DNA from: Clostridium aminobutyricum
Lineage (GTDB): Bacteria; Bacillota; Clostridia; Peptostreptococcales; Anaerovoracaceae
Reading direction: 5' to 3'
NCBI RefSeq assembly: GCF_017255415.1
Contig: NZ_JAFJZZ010000008.1
Span: 38,369 to 102,368 of the forward strand
Length of the DNA: 64,000 nucleotides
Position 1 is the first letter of the stretch; every line of letters starts with the position of its first letter. Positions 46,266 through 54,558 of this stretch are shown one piece after another. The position numbers were made by a program, and so were the translations under genes. The notes under the pieces were generated by a model, which was not told the origin of the DNA, did not search any database, and was given only the letters and a program-made list of their open reading frames with translations.

Positions 46266-46298
46266 AATAGATGGAGAGAACTCCATCTATTTCTTTAG
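46266..46298. terminator. Bidirectional terminator between PocR gene and htpG
   Basis: A perfect 11-bp stem AATAGATGGAG / CTCCATCTATT with loop AGAA and T-rich sequence (TTCTTT) beyond it on the forward strand. Confidence 0.75.
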
Positions 46299-46317
46299 GT
46301 TAAAGCAATTTTATGCT

Positions 46318-48237
46318 TTACATCAGGCTGCAAATTGCATTGGAGAACTCAATCGGATCTTCAATGGACAGCCCTTCAATTAAAAGGGCCTGATTATAAA
46401 GCAATTCTGCGTAAACTTTTACCTTCTCTTTGTCGCCGGCGAAAGCCTCTTTTAAGGCTTGGAAAACGTTATGGTTTGCATTGATTTCAAGCACTTTTTC
46501 CGCAGAAATCTTTTCACTGGCATTTGGCATGGCGTTAAGTACCTTTTCCATTTCTATGGAAAGATCACCTGCGCTGGCAAGGCAAACAGGGTGGCTCTTT
46601 AGCCGCTGAGAAACTCGAACTTCAGATACTTTATCGCCTAAAGCTTCCTTCATGGCCTCCAATAACTCTTTGTTCTCTTCTTTTTGTTTTTCGGCAGCTT
46701 CTTTTTCTTCGGAGGACTCTTCAATTCCTAAATCTTCACTGGATACGGATTTAAATTGTTTTTCCTCAATTGTGCCTAGCATCTTAATGGCGAACTCATC
46801 CACCTCATCCGTGCAGTATAGGATTTCATATCCTTTATCCTTAAGAAGCTCTGTCTGAGGCATTTTATCAAGCTTATCGATGCTTTCTCCGCATGCATAG
46901 TAGATATATTTTTGATCTTCCTTCATTCTGGAAACATATTCGGAAAGCGTTACCAGCTTCTTTTCGGACGAAGAATAGAACAGGAGAAGCTCCTGTACGG
47001 CATCTTTGTTCTGACCATACCCGTTGTATGCGCCAAATTTCAACTGTAATCCGAAGTTCTCGAAGAATTTTTCATACTTTTCGCGATCGGTGTTCAGCAT
47101 TTCCAGTAATTCGGATTTAATCTTTTTCTCCAATCGAACAGCAATCGCCTTTAGCTGTCTGTCGTGCTGCAACATTTCTCTGGAGATGTTCAAGGAAAGA
47201 TCCTGGGAATCCACCAATCCCTTTACGAAGCTGAAGTGATCGGGAAGAAGGTCGGCACACTTATCCATGATAAGGACTCCGCTGGAATAAAGCTGCAAGC
47301 CTTTTTCATACTCTCTCGTGTAATAGTTAAATGGTGCACGAGCCGGAATATACAGTAAAGAGTTGTAGGTGGATACCCCTTCTACGTTGGTGTGAATGAC
47401 ACGGGCAGGGTCTTCAAAATCAAAGAACTTTTCCTTATAAAATTGATTGTAATCTTCGTTTGTGATGTCGCCCTTGCTCTTCTTCCAAATAGGAACCATG
47501 CTATTTAGAACTTCATCTTCCCGATAGCTTTCATATTCAGGGGTAAAGTTTTCATCCGCTTTCTGCTCTTCAGTAGCCTCTTTCATACGGTGCTTTTCTA
47601 CATTCATTTTAATTGGATAGCGGATATAATCAGAATACTTTTTGATGAGTCCTTTAATTTTATATTCTTTCAGATAATCGCTGTATTTTTCATCTTCTGT
47701 ATCGTCCTTTAGATAGAGGATGATCTCCGTTCCTACACTATCTTTCTCGCATGGAGCAATAGAATAGCCGTCTGCACCGGTGGATTCCCAAAGGTTTGCC
47801 GTTTCTTCTCCGTAACGCTTACTGATTACTTGGATTTTAGAGCTTACCATAAATGCGGAGTAGAAGCCGACACCAAATTGACCGATGATATCAATGGCAT
47901 CCTTCGCATCCATTTTGTCTGCATTTTCATTTTTAAATTGCAGAGAACCGCTTTTCGCAATGGTCCCAAGATTGTTCTCCATCTCGTCCTTATTCATCCC
48001 AATACCGTTGTCGGAGATGATGATGGTGTTCGCATCCTTATCCAATGTAATGCGGATAAAGAAATCTTCTCTGGAAATGCCGGTATTTTCGGTAAGTGTT
48101 AAGTAATATAACTTGTCAATGGCATCACTGGCGTTCGAAATAATCTCTCTGAGAAAGATCTCCTTATGAGTGTAAATTGAATTAATCATTAAGTCTAATA
48201 ATCTCTTTGATTCGGCTTTAAACTGTTTCTTTGCCAT
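46318..48237 (-). CDS. htpG: Molecular chaperone HtpG (Hsp90)
   Basis: A 639-residue Hsp90. The N-terminal ATPase has [35 protein letters not shown], the [11 protein letters not shown] and [11 protein letters not shown] lid motifs, then the middle domain with [18 protein letters not shown] and the dimerisation domain. A Lys/Glu-rich segment (about 545-565) is normal. It refolds or holds client proteins. Upstream is its own promoter overlapped by a CIRCE site, so it is under HrcA control. It is monocistronic. Confidence 0.96.
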   Translation of the reverse strand: MAKKQFKAESKRLLDLMINSIYTHKEIFLREIISNASDAIDKLYYLTLTENTGISREDFFIRITLDKDANTIIISDNGIGMNKDEMENNLGTIAKSGSLQFKNENADKMDAKDAIDIIGQFGVGFYSAFMVSSKIQVISKRYGEETANLWESTGADGYSIAPCEKDSVGTEIILYLKDDTEDEKYSDYLKEYKIKGLIKKYSDYIRYPIKMNVEKHRMKEATEEQKADENFTPEYESYREDEVLNSMVPIWKKSKGDITNEDYNQFYKEKFFDFEDPARVIHTNVEGVSTYNSLLYIPARAPFNYYTREYEKGLQLYSSGVLIMDKCADLLPDHFSFVKGLVDSQDLSLNISREMLQHDRQLKAIAVRLEKKIKSELLEMLNTDREKYEKFFENFGLQLKFGAYNGYGQNKDAVQELLLFYSSSEKKLVTLSEYVSRMKEDQKYIYYACGESIDKLDKMPQTELLKDKGYEILYCTDEVDEFAIKMLGTIEEKQFKSVSSEDLGIEESSEEKEAAEKQKEENKELLEAMKEALGDKVSEVRVSQRLKSHPVCLASAGDLSIEMEKVLNAMPNASEKISAEKVLEINANHNVFQALKEAFAGDKEKVKVYAELLYNQALLIEGLSIEDPIEFSNAICSLM

Positions 48238-48298
48238 TTGCTTTTTCCCTCTTTCCTTTCGTGTGATATTTTAATGCTCGCTAGAGCTTAGTTACGTT

Positions 48299-48325
48299 TT
48301 GGCACTCAATACAACAGAGTGCTAA
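48299..48325 (-). promoter_or_regulatory. CIRCE operator upstream of htpG (one mismatch)
   Basis: TTGGCACTC, nine-base spacer, GAGTGCTAA on the forward strand; one base off the consensus. It lies just downstream of the htpG promoter on the reverse strand, so HrcA could repress it. Confidence 0.85.
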
Positions 48326-48332
48326 CAAATAT

Positions 48333-48361
48333 AATATACAATGCAGAGCCCAAAAAATCAA
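48333..48361 (-). promoter_or_regulatory. htpG promoter
   Basis: On the reverse strand, TTGATT (48361-48356), 17-bp spacer and TATATT (48338-48333), just ahead of the CIRCE site. Confidence 0.65.
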
Positions 48362-48383
48362 CCCTAAATTCTAGTTTTTGCAT

Positions 48384-48436
48384 GAAAAAAGTGGCTCAGT
48401 CAATTCACCAAAATTTCAGTGAACGATGAGCCACTA
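48384..48436 (-). terminator. Terminator of the phosphohexomutase gene
   Basis: On the reverse strand, an outer stem AGTGGCTCA / TGAGCCACT with an inner TTCACTGAAA.../...GGTGAA hairpin, followed by TTTTTTCAT. Confidence 0.75.
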
Positions 48437-48452
48437 AGACGATTCGTTTTAT

Positions 48453-50039
48453 TTAATCAATCATTTTGAGAAGGGCAGCCAAGTTTAACTGATCATAATT
48501 CGCAAGGAAACCTTTCAATTTTGCCGCTATAAGTTTACAGCCTCCTTTTGAATTGGATTCGATGTTTAGCGGCATGATCGGGTCATGCAGAGACTTTCTA
48601 AGCAAGCACCACCCATCTCCATTGCTTGCATCGAACTGAATTCGTATTCCTTCATAGTTCGGAGTAACAAGACGCATCCCTTGATGAGTCGATTCAGCCG
48701 TAACCCAAGATTCGAAGTCAGCAAGAACGCGGTTTCCATAATCGGAAAAGGCTTCAGCTACGATCGGCAGACGAATCTCTACAGCTTCTAAAGGTTCTTC
48801 CAAATCTGCAATCATACTGTCTAAGGTTTTGTCTTCTAAACGAAGCTTCGCTGCCTTGATGACAATTTTAGTGGCCAGATAGGCTCCATCGTCAAGGAAG
48901 TAGTTTTCTTTTAGTGCAGCATGACCTGAAGTCTCAATTGCCAGTTGGCAATCGATGCCCTCGTTATTTAAACGAATCGCTTCGTTGATAACATTTTTAT
49001 AACCTCGTTGAAAACGGTTGTGAACAAGCCCTAGTTTCTCCTCTAGGAATACCGTGAGTTGGTCACTTGTGATGCTGTCGGTTACAACAGTGGTGCCCGG
49101 AAAATCTTCTGCTACTAATGCGGCGGCCATTGCCACAATACCATTTCTGCTGATTTCACGACCTCTTTTATCTACAGCAGAGGATCGATCCACATCTGTA
49201 TCAAATATCAGGCCTAAATCGGATTGTGTCGTTAGAACCTGCATGCAGAGCGAATGCATGGCATCCTTATCTTCCGGATTCGGTGCATGATTCGGAAACG
49301 TACCGTCCGGCTCAAGGAATTGGCTGTTGGAGATATTCGCCCCTAAAGGAGCCAATACCTTCGTTGCATAAAATCCGCCTCCGCCATTGCCTGCATCGAC
49401 TACAATTTTAAGCCCTTCTAAAGGGCGATTGTAAAGAGTAGGATGGTTGACACCAACTTTAATTTTATCCTTTAGAAAGTCACAGTAAACGTTCATCAAA
49501 TCAGTCGGAACAGAATGGTACGTTTTTCGTCCCAAAACCATTGAGAAGTTTTCCTCTCCGACTCTATCACCCAAAGCCTTCAATTCTTCATCCGATTCGG
49601 CATAGGCAATGATTTGACTGATATCTTTTTTATTTAATCCGCCATCTCCATCGAAAAATTTAAATCCGTTTCGATTAAAAGGAAGATGGCTGGCAGTAAT
49701 CATGATTGCTCCGTCACAGCGGAATTCCGGAAATACGGTAGACATAAACATAGCCGGTGTAGAAGCCAAACCGCAGTTTCGTATTGTACAGCCATACGGA
49801 ACCATTCCGTTCAGTAGGCCATGCAAAAGATATTTAGCAGAAAGACGAGGATCAAAGCCTATGGAGATCGTTAAATCCTTAGGAGCTTTGCCTGTTTTTT
49901 TTGATAACCAAAGCAAAAAACCGGCACTTAAATATTCGGCGTCTTCTTGCCCTAGATTGGGAAGCTCGCCTTTTATTCCGGTTAACGCAATACCTCTTAT
50001 GTCACTGCCATTTTGCAGCATTTTATAATGACGATTCAT
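48453..50039 (-). CDS. Phosphomannomutase/phosphoglucomutase family protein
   Basis: A 528-residue alpha-D-phosphohexomutase that interconverts sugar 1- and 6-phosphates for wall or glycan precursors. The catalytic phosphoserine loop is ITASHLPFNRNGFKFFD (TASHxP), the metal loop FDTDVDRS, and the sugar-binding loop about ETSGHAAL. The C-terminal phosphate-binding part SNGDGWCLLRKSLHDP is present, with a short extra tail. AAGGAGA precedes the ATG. Whether mannose, glucose or glucosamine is the substrate cannot be told. Confidence 0.88.
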   Translation of the reverse strand: MNRHYKMLQNGSDIRGIALTGIKGELPNLGQEDAEYLSAGFLLWLSKKTGKAPKDLTISIGFDPRLSAKYLLHGLLNGMVPYGCTIRNCGLASTPAMFMSTVFPEFRCDGAIMITASHLPFNRNGFKFFDGDGGLNKKDISQIIAYAESDEELKALGDRVGEENFSMVLGRKTYHSVPTDLMNVYCDFLKDKIKVGVNHPTLYNRPLEGLKIVVDAGNGGGGFYATKVLAPLGANISNSQFLEPDGTFPNHAPNPEDKDAMHSLCMQVLTTQSDLGLIFDTDVDRSSAVDKRGREISRNGIVAMAAALVAEDFPGTTVVTDSITSDQLTVFLEEKLGLVHNRFQRGYKNVINEAIRLNNEGIDCQLAIETSGHAALKENYFLDDGAYLATKIVIKAAKLRLEDKTLDSMIADLEEPLEAVEIRLPIVAEAFSDYGNRVLADFESWVTAESTHQGMRLVTPNYEGIRIQFDASNGDGWCLLRKSLHDPIMPLNIESNSKGGCKLIAAKLKGFLANYDQLNLAALLKMID

Positions 50040-50180
50040 TGAAAGTTCTCCTTGTGCTCTATCTTTATTAATACTTGTAAATAAGTATACAATATTTAAT
50101 GGAATTTGGCTATATTAATAATGCGCAAGGAAACGGGAGGAAGTGTTTGATGTATTGGAAAAAACGGTATAAAGAGCCTG

Positions 50181-50636
50181 CTATATGATCTTATTCAATA
50201 CGCGTACGGAGGCTAAAAGAGCCAAGCAAAGAAGAAACCATAAAAAAGTAAAAAGTGCGCAAATTTGCCCTAATACATCTAACGGTTGAGCCGAATAATC
50301 CCATACGTTGAAGTGGAAAAGAAGATTCACGATAATACCTACAGCAAACTCATAAGCTGTAATAATAAGTGCCCCTCCTATCGCTTTCAAAACCAGAGGA
50401 GCATGGTCATACCGTATATCTAAAATATGAAGTGTAAGAAGGCATGCGCCACCGGTCAGAATCATCGACCAGTGTGTATAACCTCGAAACAGTATTTCGA
50501 TGGTTCCGTATCCTATTGCACCAATGCAAAATATAACGAAGGAGGACCAAGGATTTTCTACAAAAAATTTTTCTAAATTTACATGTTTTTTCGCTTCCAT
50601 AGTTCTATTATTTGTGGCGAATTCTATTTTAATCAT
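50181..50636 (-). CDS. CmpB-like membrane protein, second copy
   Basis: A 151-residue protein with four hydrophobic helices and the signature EILFRGYTHWSMILTGGACLL..YEFAVGIIVNLLFHFNVWDYSAQPLDVLGQICALFTFLWF, homologous to the 30864 protein. The N-terminus (about 25 residues) is hydrophilic. The start at 50636 has only a weak ribosome site (AGGG); an ATG at 50600 is also possible. It is divergent from the glyoxalase gene. Function is unproven for the family. Confidence 0.75.
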   Translation of the reverse strand: MIKIEFATNNRTMEAKKHVNLEKFFVENPWSSFVIFCIGAIGYGTIEILFRGYTHWSMILTGGACLLTLHILDIRYDHAPLVLKAIGGALIITAYEFAVGIIVNLLFHFNVWDYSAQPLDVLGQICALFTFLWFLLCLALLASVRVLNKII

Positions 50637-50690
50637 GGTATAATAACCCTATTGGTAAAAAAATATTGAATGTTAAATGGAGGAGAACCG

Positions 50691-51059
50691 ATGAAATTTA
50701 ATTTATATCATACATGTATCAGTGTTTTAGATTTAGATAAATCCAAAAAGTTTTATCAAGAGGCTTTTGGACTAAAAGAAGTGAGGCGGATTGAAGCGGA
50801 AGACGGGAGTTTTATTTTAGTTTTCATGGGAACGGATGAAAACCCTTACATGATTGAACTGACTTGGGTGAGAGACAGAAAAGAACCCTATGATCTTGGC
50901 GATAACGAAATTCACATTGGTTTTAGAGTGGATGATTTTGAGGCGGCTCATAAGAAGCATGAAGAGATGGGGATTATTTGCTTCGAAAATCCAAAGATGG
51001 GCATTTATTTTGTAGCAGATCCAGATGGCTATTGGATGGAGGTTGTTCCTACCAGATAA
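50691..51059 (+). CDS. Glyoxalase I-like metalloprotein (VOC family)
   Basis: A 122-residue vicinal-oxygen-chelate protein: two beta-alpha-beta-beta-beta repeats with possible metal ligands His (NLYHTCISV), Glu (MIELTW), His (NEIHIGFRV) and Glu (YWMEVVP). Usual lactoylglutathione lyase length and layout, though this lineage may use a thiol other than glutathione. ATG at 50691 is chosen because GGAGGAG precedes it; an earlier ATG at 50670 overlaps that site. It sits 28 bp ahead of the membrane anchor of fumarate reductase and is likely co-transcribed. Confidence 0.8.
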   Translation: MKFNLYHTCISVLDLDKSKKFYQEAFGLKEVRRIEAEDGSFILVFMGTDENPYMIELTWVRDRKEPYDLGDNEIHIGFRVDDFEAAHKKHEEMGIICFENPKMGIYFVADPDGYWMEVVPTR

Positions 51060-51087
51060 GCTAGATTTTTGGAGGATGTTGAAATCA

Positions 51088-51633
51088 ATGATCAGAACTA
51101 TCAATTCATTTTTAGGTCTTGCCTCCATCCTGTTATTTTGCATTCATGGGATTAGCATGGGCCTTTTTTTAGCAGGATATTTCCCGTATTCTCATACGAG
51201 AGCGTATTGGGGGTATGCACTCTTATTATGTGTCATTCTTCATGCCATTTTAAGCTTATTTTTAATTACCTTGGGAGATGGGAAGAAAAAGCAATTTTCT
51301 TATGTCAAGCAAAATGCCGGTTCTTATATACAGCGGATTTTAGGCATCTTAATGATCGCTTTAATCTATCTACATATGTCGGCTTATGGTTACATAAACG
51401 AAGACGGAGCTTATCTATTAAAGGAACCGGATAAGAGTACCTTTGTTACGCAGGTTTTACTGGTATTGGTTGCAGGGGCTCACCTTCTATTGAGTTTCCC
51501 AAAATCGGCGATTACGCTGGGTATGATTAATAACGAATCGGAATATAAAAACTATAAAAATCTATCCTATATGATATTTTTCATTGTAGTGGGCATCTCT
51601 TTGAACGGTCTGTGGAGATATTTTTTAGGATAG
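51088..51633 (+). CDS. Cytochrome-b-type membrane anchor (FrdC/SdhC-like)
   Basis: A 181-residue protein with five membrane helices. Helices I-IV each carry a His (IHGISM, ILHAIL, YLHMSA, GAHLLL), suiting two b-haems. It directly precedes the flavin and iron-sulfur subunits (11 bp and then 1 bp gaps), the usual C-A-B order of Firmicute succinate:quinone oxidoreductases, so it is inferred to anchor them and exchange electrons with menaquinone. Identity to known families is not certain. ATG at 51088 is 12 bp after GGAGG; TTG at 51079 is an alternative. Confidence 0.65.
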   Translation: MIRTINSFLGLASILLFCIHGISMGLFLAGYFPYSHTRAYWGYALLLCVILHAILSLFLITLGDGKKKQFSYVKQNAGSYIQRILGILMIALIYLHMSAYGYINEDGAYLLKEPDKSTFVTQVLLVLVAGAHLLLSFPKSAITLGMINNESEYKNYKNLSYMIFFIVVGISLNGLWRYFLG

Positions 51634-51644
51634 GAGGCGTAGTG

Positions 51645-53342
51645 ATGAAAGAAGTAATAATTGTAGGAAACGGATTAGCCGGTTTGTCTGCTGCTATGGA
51701 AGCCTCTGACCTGGGTGCTAAAGTGATGCTTATTTCACAGGCACCTCCTGAGAGGGCACAATCCGTAATGGCTGCGGGAGGAATCAATGCGGCGTTAAAT
51801 ACAAAAGGCCAGGATGATTCACCGCAGCAACACTTAACGGATACGTTAAAAGCAGGCTGTGAATTAGCGGATCCGGAGGCGGTCGAAGCGATGACCAAGG
51901 CTGCACCGGAGCTTATAAAGAAGTTAAGCCGACTGGGTGTGGTATTCTCAAGAGATGAGAGCGGGAATGTGAACCTTCGGTATTTTGGCGGACAGAAAAA
52001 GAGGAGAACCGCTTTTTCCAAGTCCGCTATTGGGAAGCAGCTAATGTGCGGGCTGGCGCAGCACGTAAGAAAGCTTGAAGCAAGAGGAGCCATTACGGTG
52101 AAAGAAAACAGCCGGTTTCTTTCTGCTGTCATAGAGCAGGGGAAGTGTCTTGGCGGCATTTTTGAAAACACCATCACCGGACAGATTTTCGCTATTACGG
52201 GCGATGCCCTCATCCTCGCTACAGGAGGTATGAATGGTGTCTTTGGCAATACGACGGGCTCCGTGCTGTCAGAGGGGAGTGCTACGGCAGCTGTTTTTCG
52301 GCAAGGGGTGAAGCTCGGAAACGGTGAAATGATACAATATCATCCGACAACAGTGGAGACAAAGGGCAAGCGCATGCTGATTTCGGAAGCAGCCAGAGGA
52401 GAAGGCGGACGTCTGTTTACGTATAAGGATGGAAAGCCTTGGTATTTTATGGAGGAATGGTATCCGGAAGGAGGCAATTTGATGCCTCGAGATGTCGTGT
52501 CCAAAGGCATTTATCGGGTTTGTCATGATTTAAACCTTGGAATAGACGGAAAAAATCTAGTTTATTTGGATATCTCTTTTTTATCAAAACAAGAGATTGA
52601 GCTGAAATTGAGGGAAATCAGTGACTTATGCAAAACCTATCTGAAAATCGATCCAACGAAGGAGTACATTCCGGTGTATCCGGGTATTCATTATTTTATG
52701 GGTGGAATTTATGTGGATAAAAATCATGAGTCTTCAGTGGAAGGCCTTTATGCAGCGGGAGAATGTGCCTGTCAGTATCATGGAGCGAACCGCTTAGGTG
52801 GAAATTCAACCCTTGGAGCAATCTATGGCGGAATGGTTGCAGCGAAAAATGCCGTATCAGGCACCCCTGAAAAAGAGGACTATACGACGAATGCTGAATG
52901 GATTCAGTATAAGAGCAAATGTGCCGAAAGAGAAGTGGCGAAAATCCAACAACGCGTTGAACAGTTTAGGACGGGAACGATTGTGCCGAATCAGATTCTC
53001 CTAGAAATGAGAGACATTATGAACAAAGCGATGGGTATTGAGAGAAATGAAGGAGAATTGCGGGAAGGAATCAAAGAGATCAATAGGCTGGCAGAGAAAG
53101 CAAAGAACATGGCATTAGGGAAACTGCAGCCAAGTGAAGCAATAGCAGCGGAAAATATGTTGGTTTTGGGGAAGTCGTTGCTGCTTAGTGCCCTTGAAAG
53201 AAAGGAAAGCAGAGGGGCTCAGTTGAGAAAGGATTATCCACAGCGGGATGATGAACAGTATAAGCGAACAACAGTTGCTGCCTATTTCGAGGACGGAACG
53301 ATAGAGATCTCTTTTAAAAGGATAGGAGAGGGGGCTATGTAG
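51645..53342 (+). CDS. Fumarate reductase/succinate dehydrogenase flavoprotein subunit
   Basis: A 565-residue FAD enzyme. The Rossmann motif GNGLAGLSAAMEA is followed by the capping domain with active-site His (MIQYHPTT), Arg (ARGEGGRLF), His (GIHYFMGGIYV) and Arg (GANRLGGNSTLGAI). In E. coli FrdA, the residue aligned here with Gln of RAQSVMAAGG is the His that binds FAD covalently; its absence implies non-covalent flavin. ATG at 51645 follows AGGAGG. It overlaps nothing and continues into the iron-sulfur gene. Confidence 0.88.
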   Translation: MKEVIIVGNGLAGLSAAMEASDLGAKVMLISQAPPERAQSVMAAGGINAALNTKGQDDSPQQHLTDTLKAGCELADPEAVEAMTKAAPELIKKLSRLGVVFSRDESGNVNLRYFGGQKKRRTAFSKSAIGKQLMCGLAQHVRKLEARGAITVKENSRFLSAVIEQGKCLGGIFENTITGQIFAITGDALILATGGMNGVFGNTTGSVLSEGSATAAVFRQGVKLGNGEMIQYHPTTVETKGKRMLISEAARGEGGRLFTYKDGKPWYFMEEWYPEGGNLMPRDVVSKGIYRVCHDLNLGIDGKNLVYLDISFLSKQEIELKLREISDLCKTYLKIDPTKEYIPVYPGIHYFMGGIYVDKNHESSVEGLYAAGECACQYHGANRLGGNSTLGAIYGGMVAAKNAVSGTPEKEDYTTNAEWIQYKSKCAEREVAKIQQRVEQFRTGTIVPNQILLEMRDIMNKAMGIERNEGELREGIKEINRLAEKAKNMALGKLQPSEAIAAENMLVLGKSLLLSALERKESRGAQLRKDYPQRDDEQYKRTTVAAYFEDGTIEISFKRIGEGAM

Positions 53343-53343
53343 G

Positions 53344-54069
53344 ATGGATGTCAAGATAAGAATAAGACGCAAAAAAGGCCCTTCTGCCAATTCCTATATT
53401 CAAGAATTCACTTTTGAAGGAAGTGCGGACTTGCCTGTTACTGGAATTTTAGAGGAATTGAATGCACGACAGCCGCTTGAGGATACGAACGGGAAACCAG
53501 CGGAACCGATTGATTGGGAATGCAGCTGTAAACAGAAATTGTGCGGAGCCTGTGCGATGGTTATCAATGGGGTGCCTCGAATGGCCTGCTCTACTTTTCT
53601 GGGGGATGTGTGCGGTAATAAAAACAACGTGTTGGAATTGGCGCCCCTCAGTAAGTTCCCTGTTATTCGGGATTTGCGTATAGATCGTACTCAGATGTTT
53701 GACGATTTGAAAAAAATGAAAGTTTGGCTGAGCGCGGATGCACTCCTAAATCAAAAAGAGCTGGAACATCAATATGAATCGGCTTCTTGTATTCTATGCG
53801 GGTGCTGTTTGGAAGTTTGTCCGAACTATTCGATTGAAAATGCATTTGTAGGCGCTTCCACGATGAACGGCGCCTATCGGGTCGCTACCCAGCAAAGCAA
53901 CAGCAGCAACGTACGGGAATTTATAAAGGAAAATGTGAAAAATGGACAGGGACACTGCTCTAAATCTCTCTCCTGCGAAAAAGTATGTCCCATTAAGATT
54001 CCGGTTGCCGCTTTGACCTCCCGGATGAATCGACTCTATCTAAAAAATCTATTCAAAGTGTATCGTTAA
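53344..54069 (+). CDS. Fumarate reductase/succinate dehydrogenase iron-sulfur subunit
   Basis: A 241-residue protein with the plant-type [2Fe-2S] site (CSCKQKLCGACAMVINGVPRMAC), then a bacterial-type [4Fe-4S] motif CILCGCCLEVCP and the last motif CSKSLSCEKVCP for the high-potential clusters. It carries electrons between the flavin and the membrane anchor. GGGG near the flavoprotein stop supplies the ribosome site. A terminator at 54200 ends the operon. Confidence 0.9.
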   Translation: MDVKIRIRRKKGPSANSYIQEFTFEGSADLPVTGILEELNARQPLEDTNGKPAEPIDWECSCKQKLCGACAMVINGVPRMACSTFLGDVCGNKNNVLELAPLSKFPVIRDLRIDRTQMFDDLKKMKVWLSADALLNQKELEHQYESASCILCGCCLEVCPNYSIENAFVGASTMNGAYRVATQQSNSSNVREFIKENVKNGQGHCSKSLSCEKVCPIKIPVAALTSRMNRLYLKNLFKVYR

Positions 54070-54199
54070 TGGGCGATTATTGTATAAATAGGAAGAAAAA
54101 TAGGAGGAATGATTTCTGCCATACAGAAGAAGAGCACCGGAAGATACGGAACGAAAATTAATGTCATTGCATAACATATTACATCAGGAATGTGGAAAG

Positions 54200-54225
54200 A
54201 GCCGCTAGCAATAGCGGCTTTTACT
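54200..54225 (+). terminator. Terminator of the fumarate reductase operon
   Basis: An 8-bp stem AGCCGCTA / TAGCGGCT with a GCAA loop followed by TTTAC. The T-run is short. Confidence 0.7.
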
Positions 54226-54289
54226 ATAGATTCTAGCCAATGAAACAGAAAGAATGGTAAAAAATAAAAATGAAATAGGAGGTGCAGCA

Positions 54290-54547
54290 ATGAAAGAAAA
54301 TCTTCATGCAACAAAAAAAGCAAATGCCTTATGTGATTTAAAGAAAGGGCAGTTCGGTTGTGTAAATGGTTTGGATTCTTCCGAAGGAATGAATCGCAGA
54401 CTTCAAGATATAGGTCTTATTGAGGGGACAACTGTAGAATGTGTTCAGTTGAGTCCGGGAGGAGAGTTGGCCGCGTATTTGGTCCGCGGAGCAGTGATGG
54501 CGCTTCGAACAGAAGATGCCGCAAAAGTATATATTAACAAAATGTAG
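54290..54547 (+). CDS. feoA: Ferrous iron transport protein A
   Basis: An 85-residue SH3-fold FeoA protein: LCDLKKGQFGCVNGLDSSEGMNRRLQDIGLIEGTTVECVQLSPGGELAAYLVRGAVMALR. It binds FeoB and is needed for Fe2+ uptake. ATG at 54290 follows AGGAGGTG; the frame is open upstream to 54254. It is 12 bp before feoB. No Fur box was found upstream by eye. Confidence 0.9.
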   Translation: MKENLHATKKANALCDLKKGQFGCVNGLDSSEGMNRRLQDIGLIEGTTVECVQLSPGGELAAYLVRGAVMALRTEDAAKVYINKM

Positions 54548-54558
54548 GAGGCTGACTG

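Noticed and set aside
54109..54174. 21-codon ORF between frdB and feoA
   Set aside because: AGGAGG is only one base from the ATG, too close for use.
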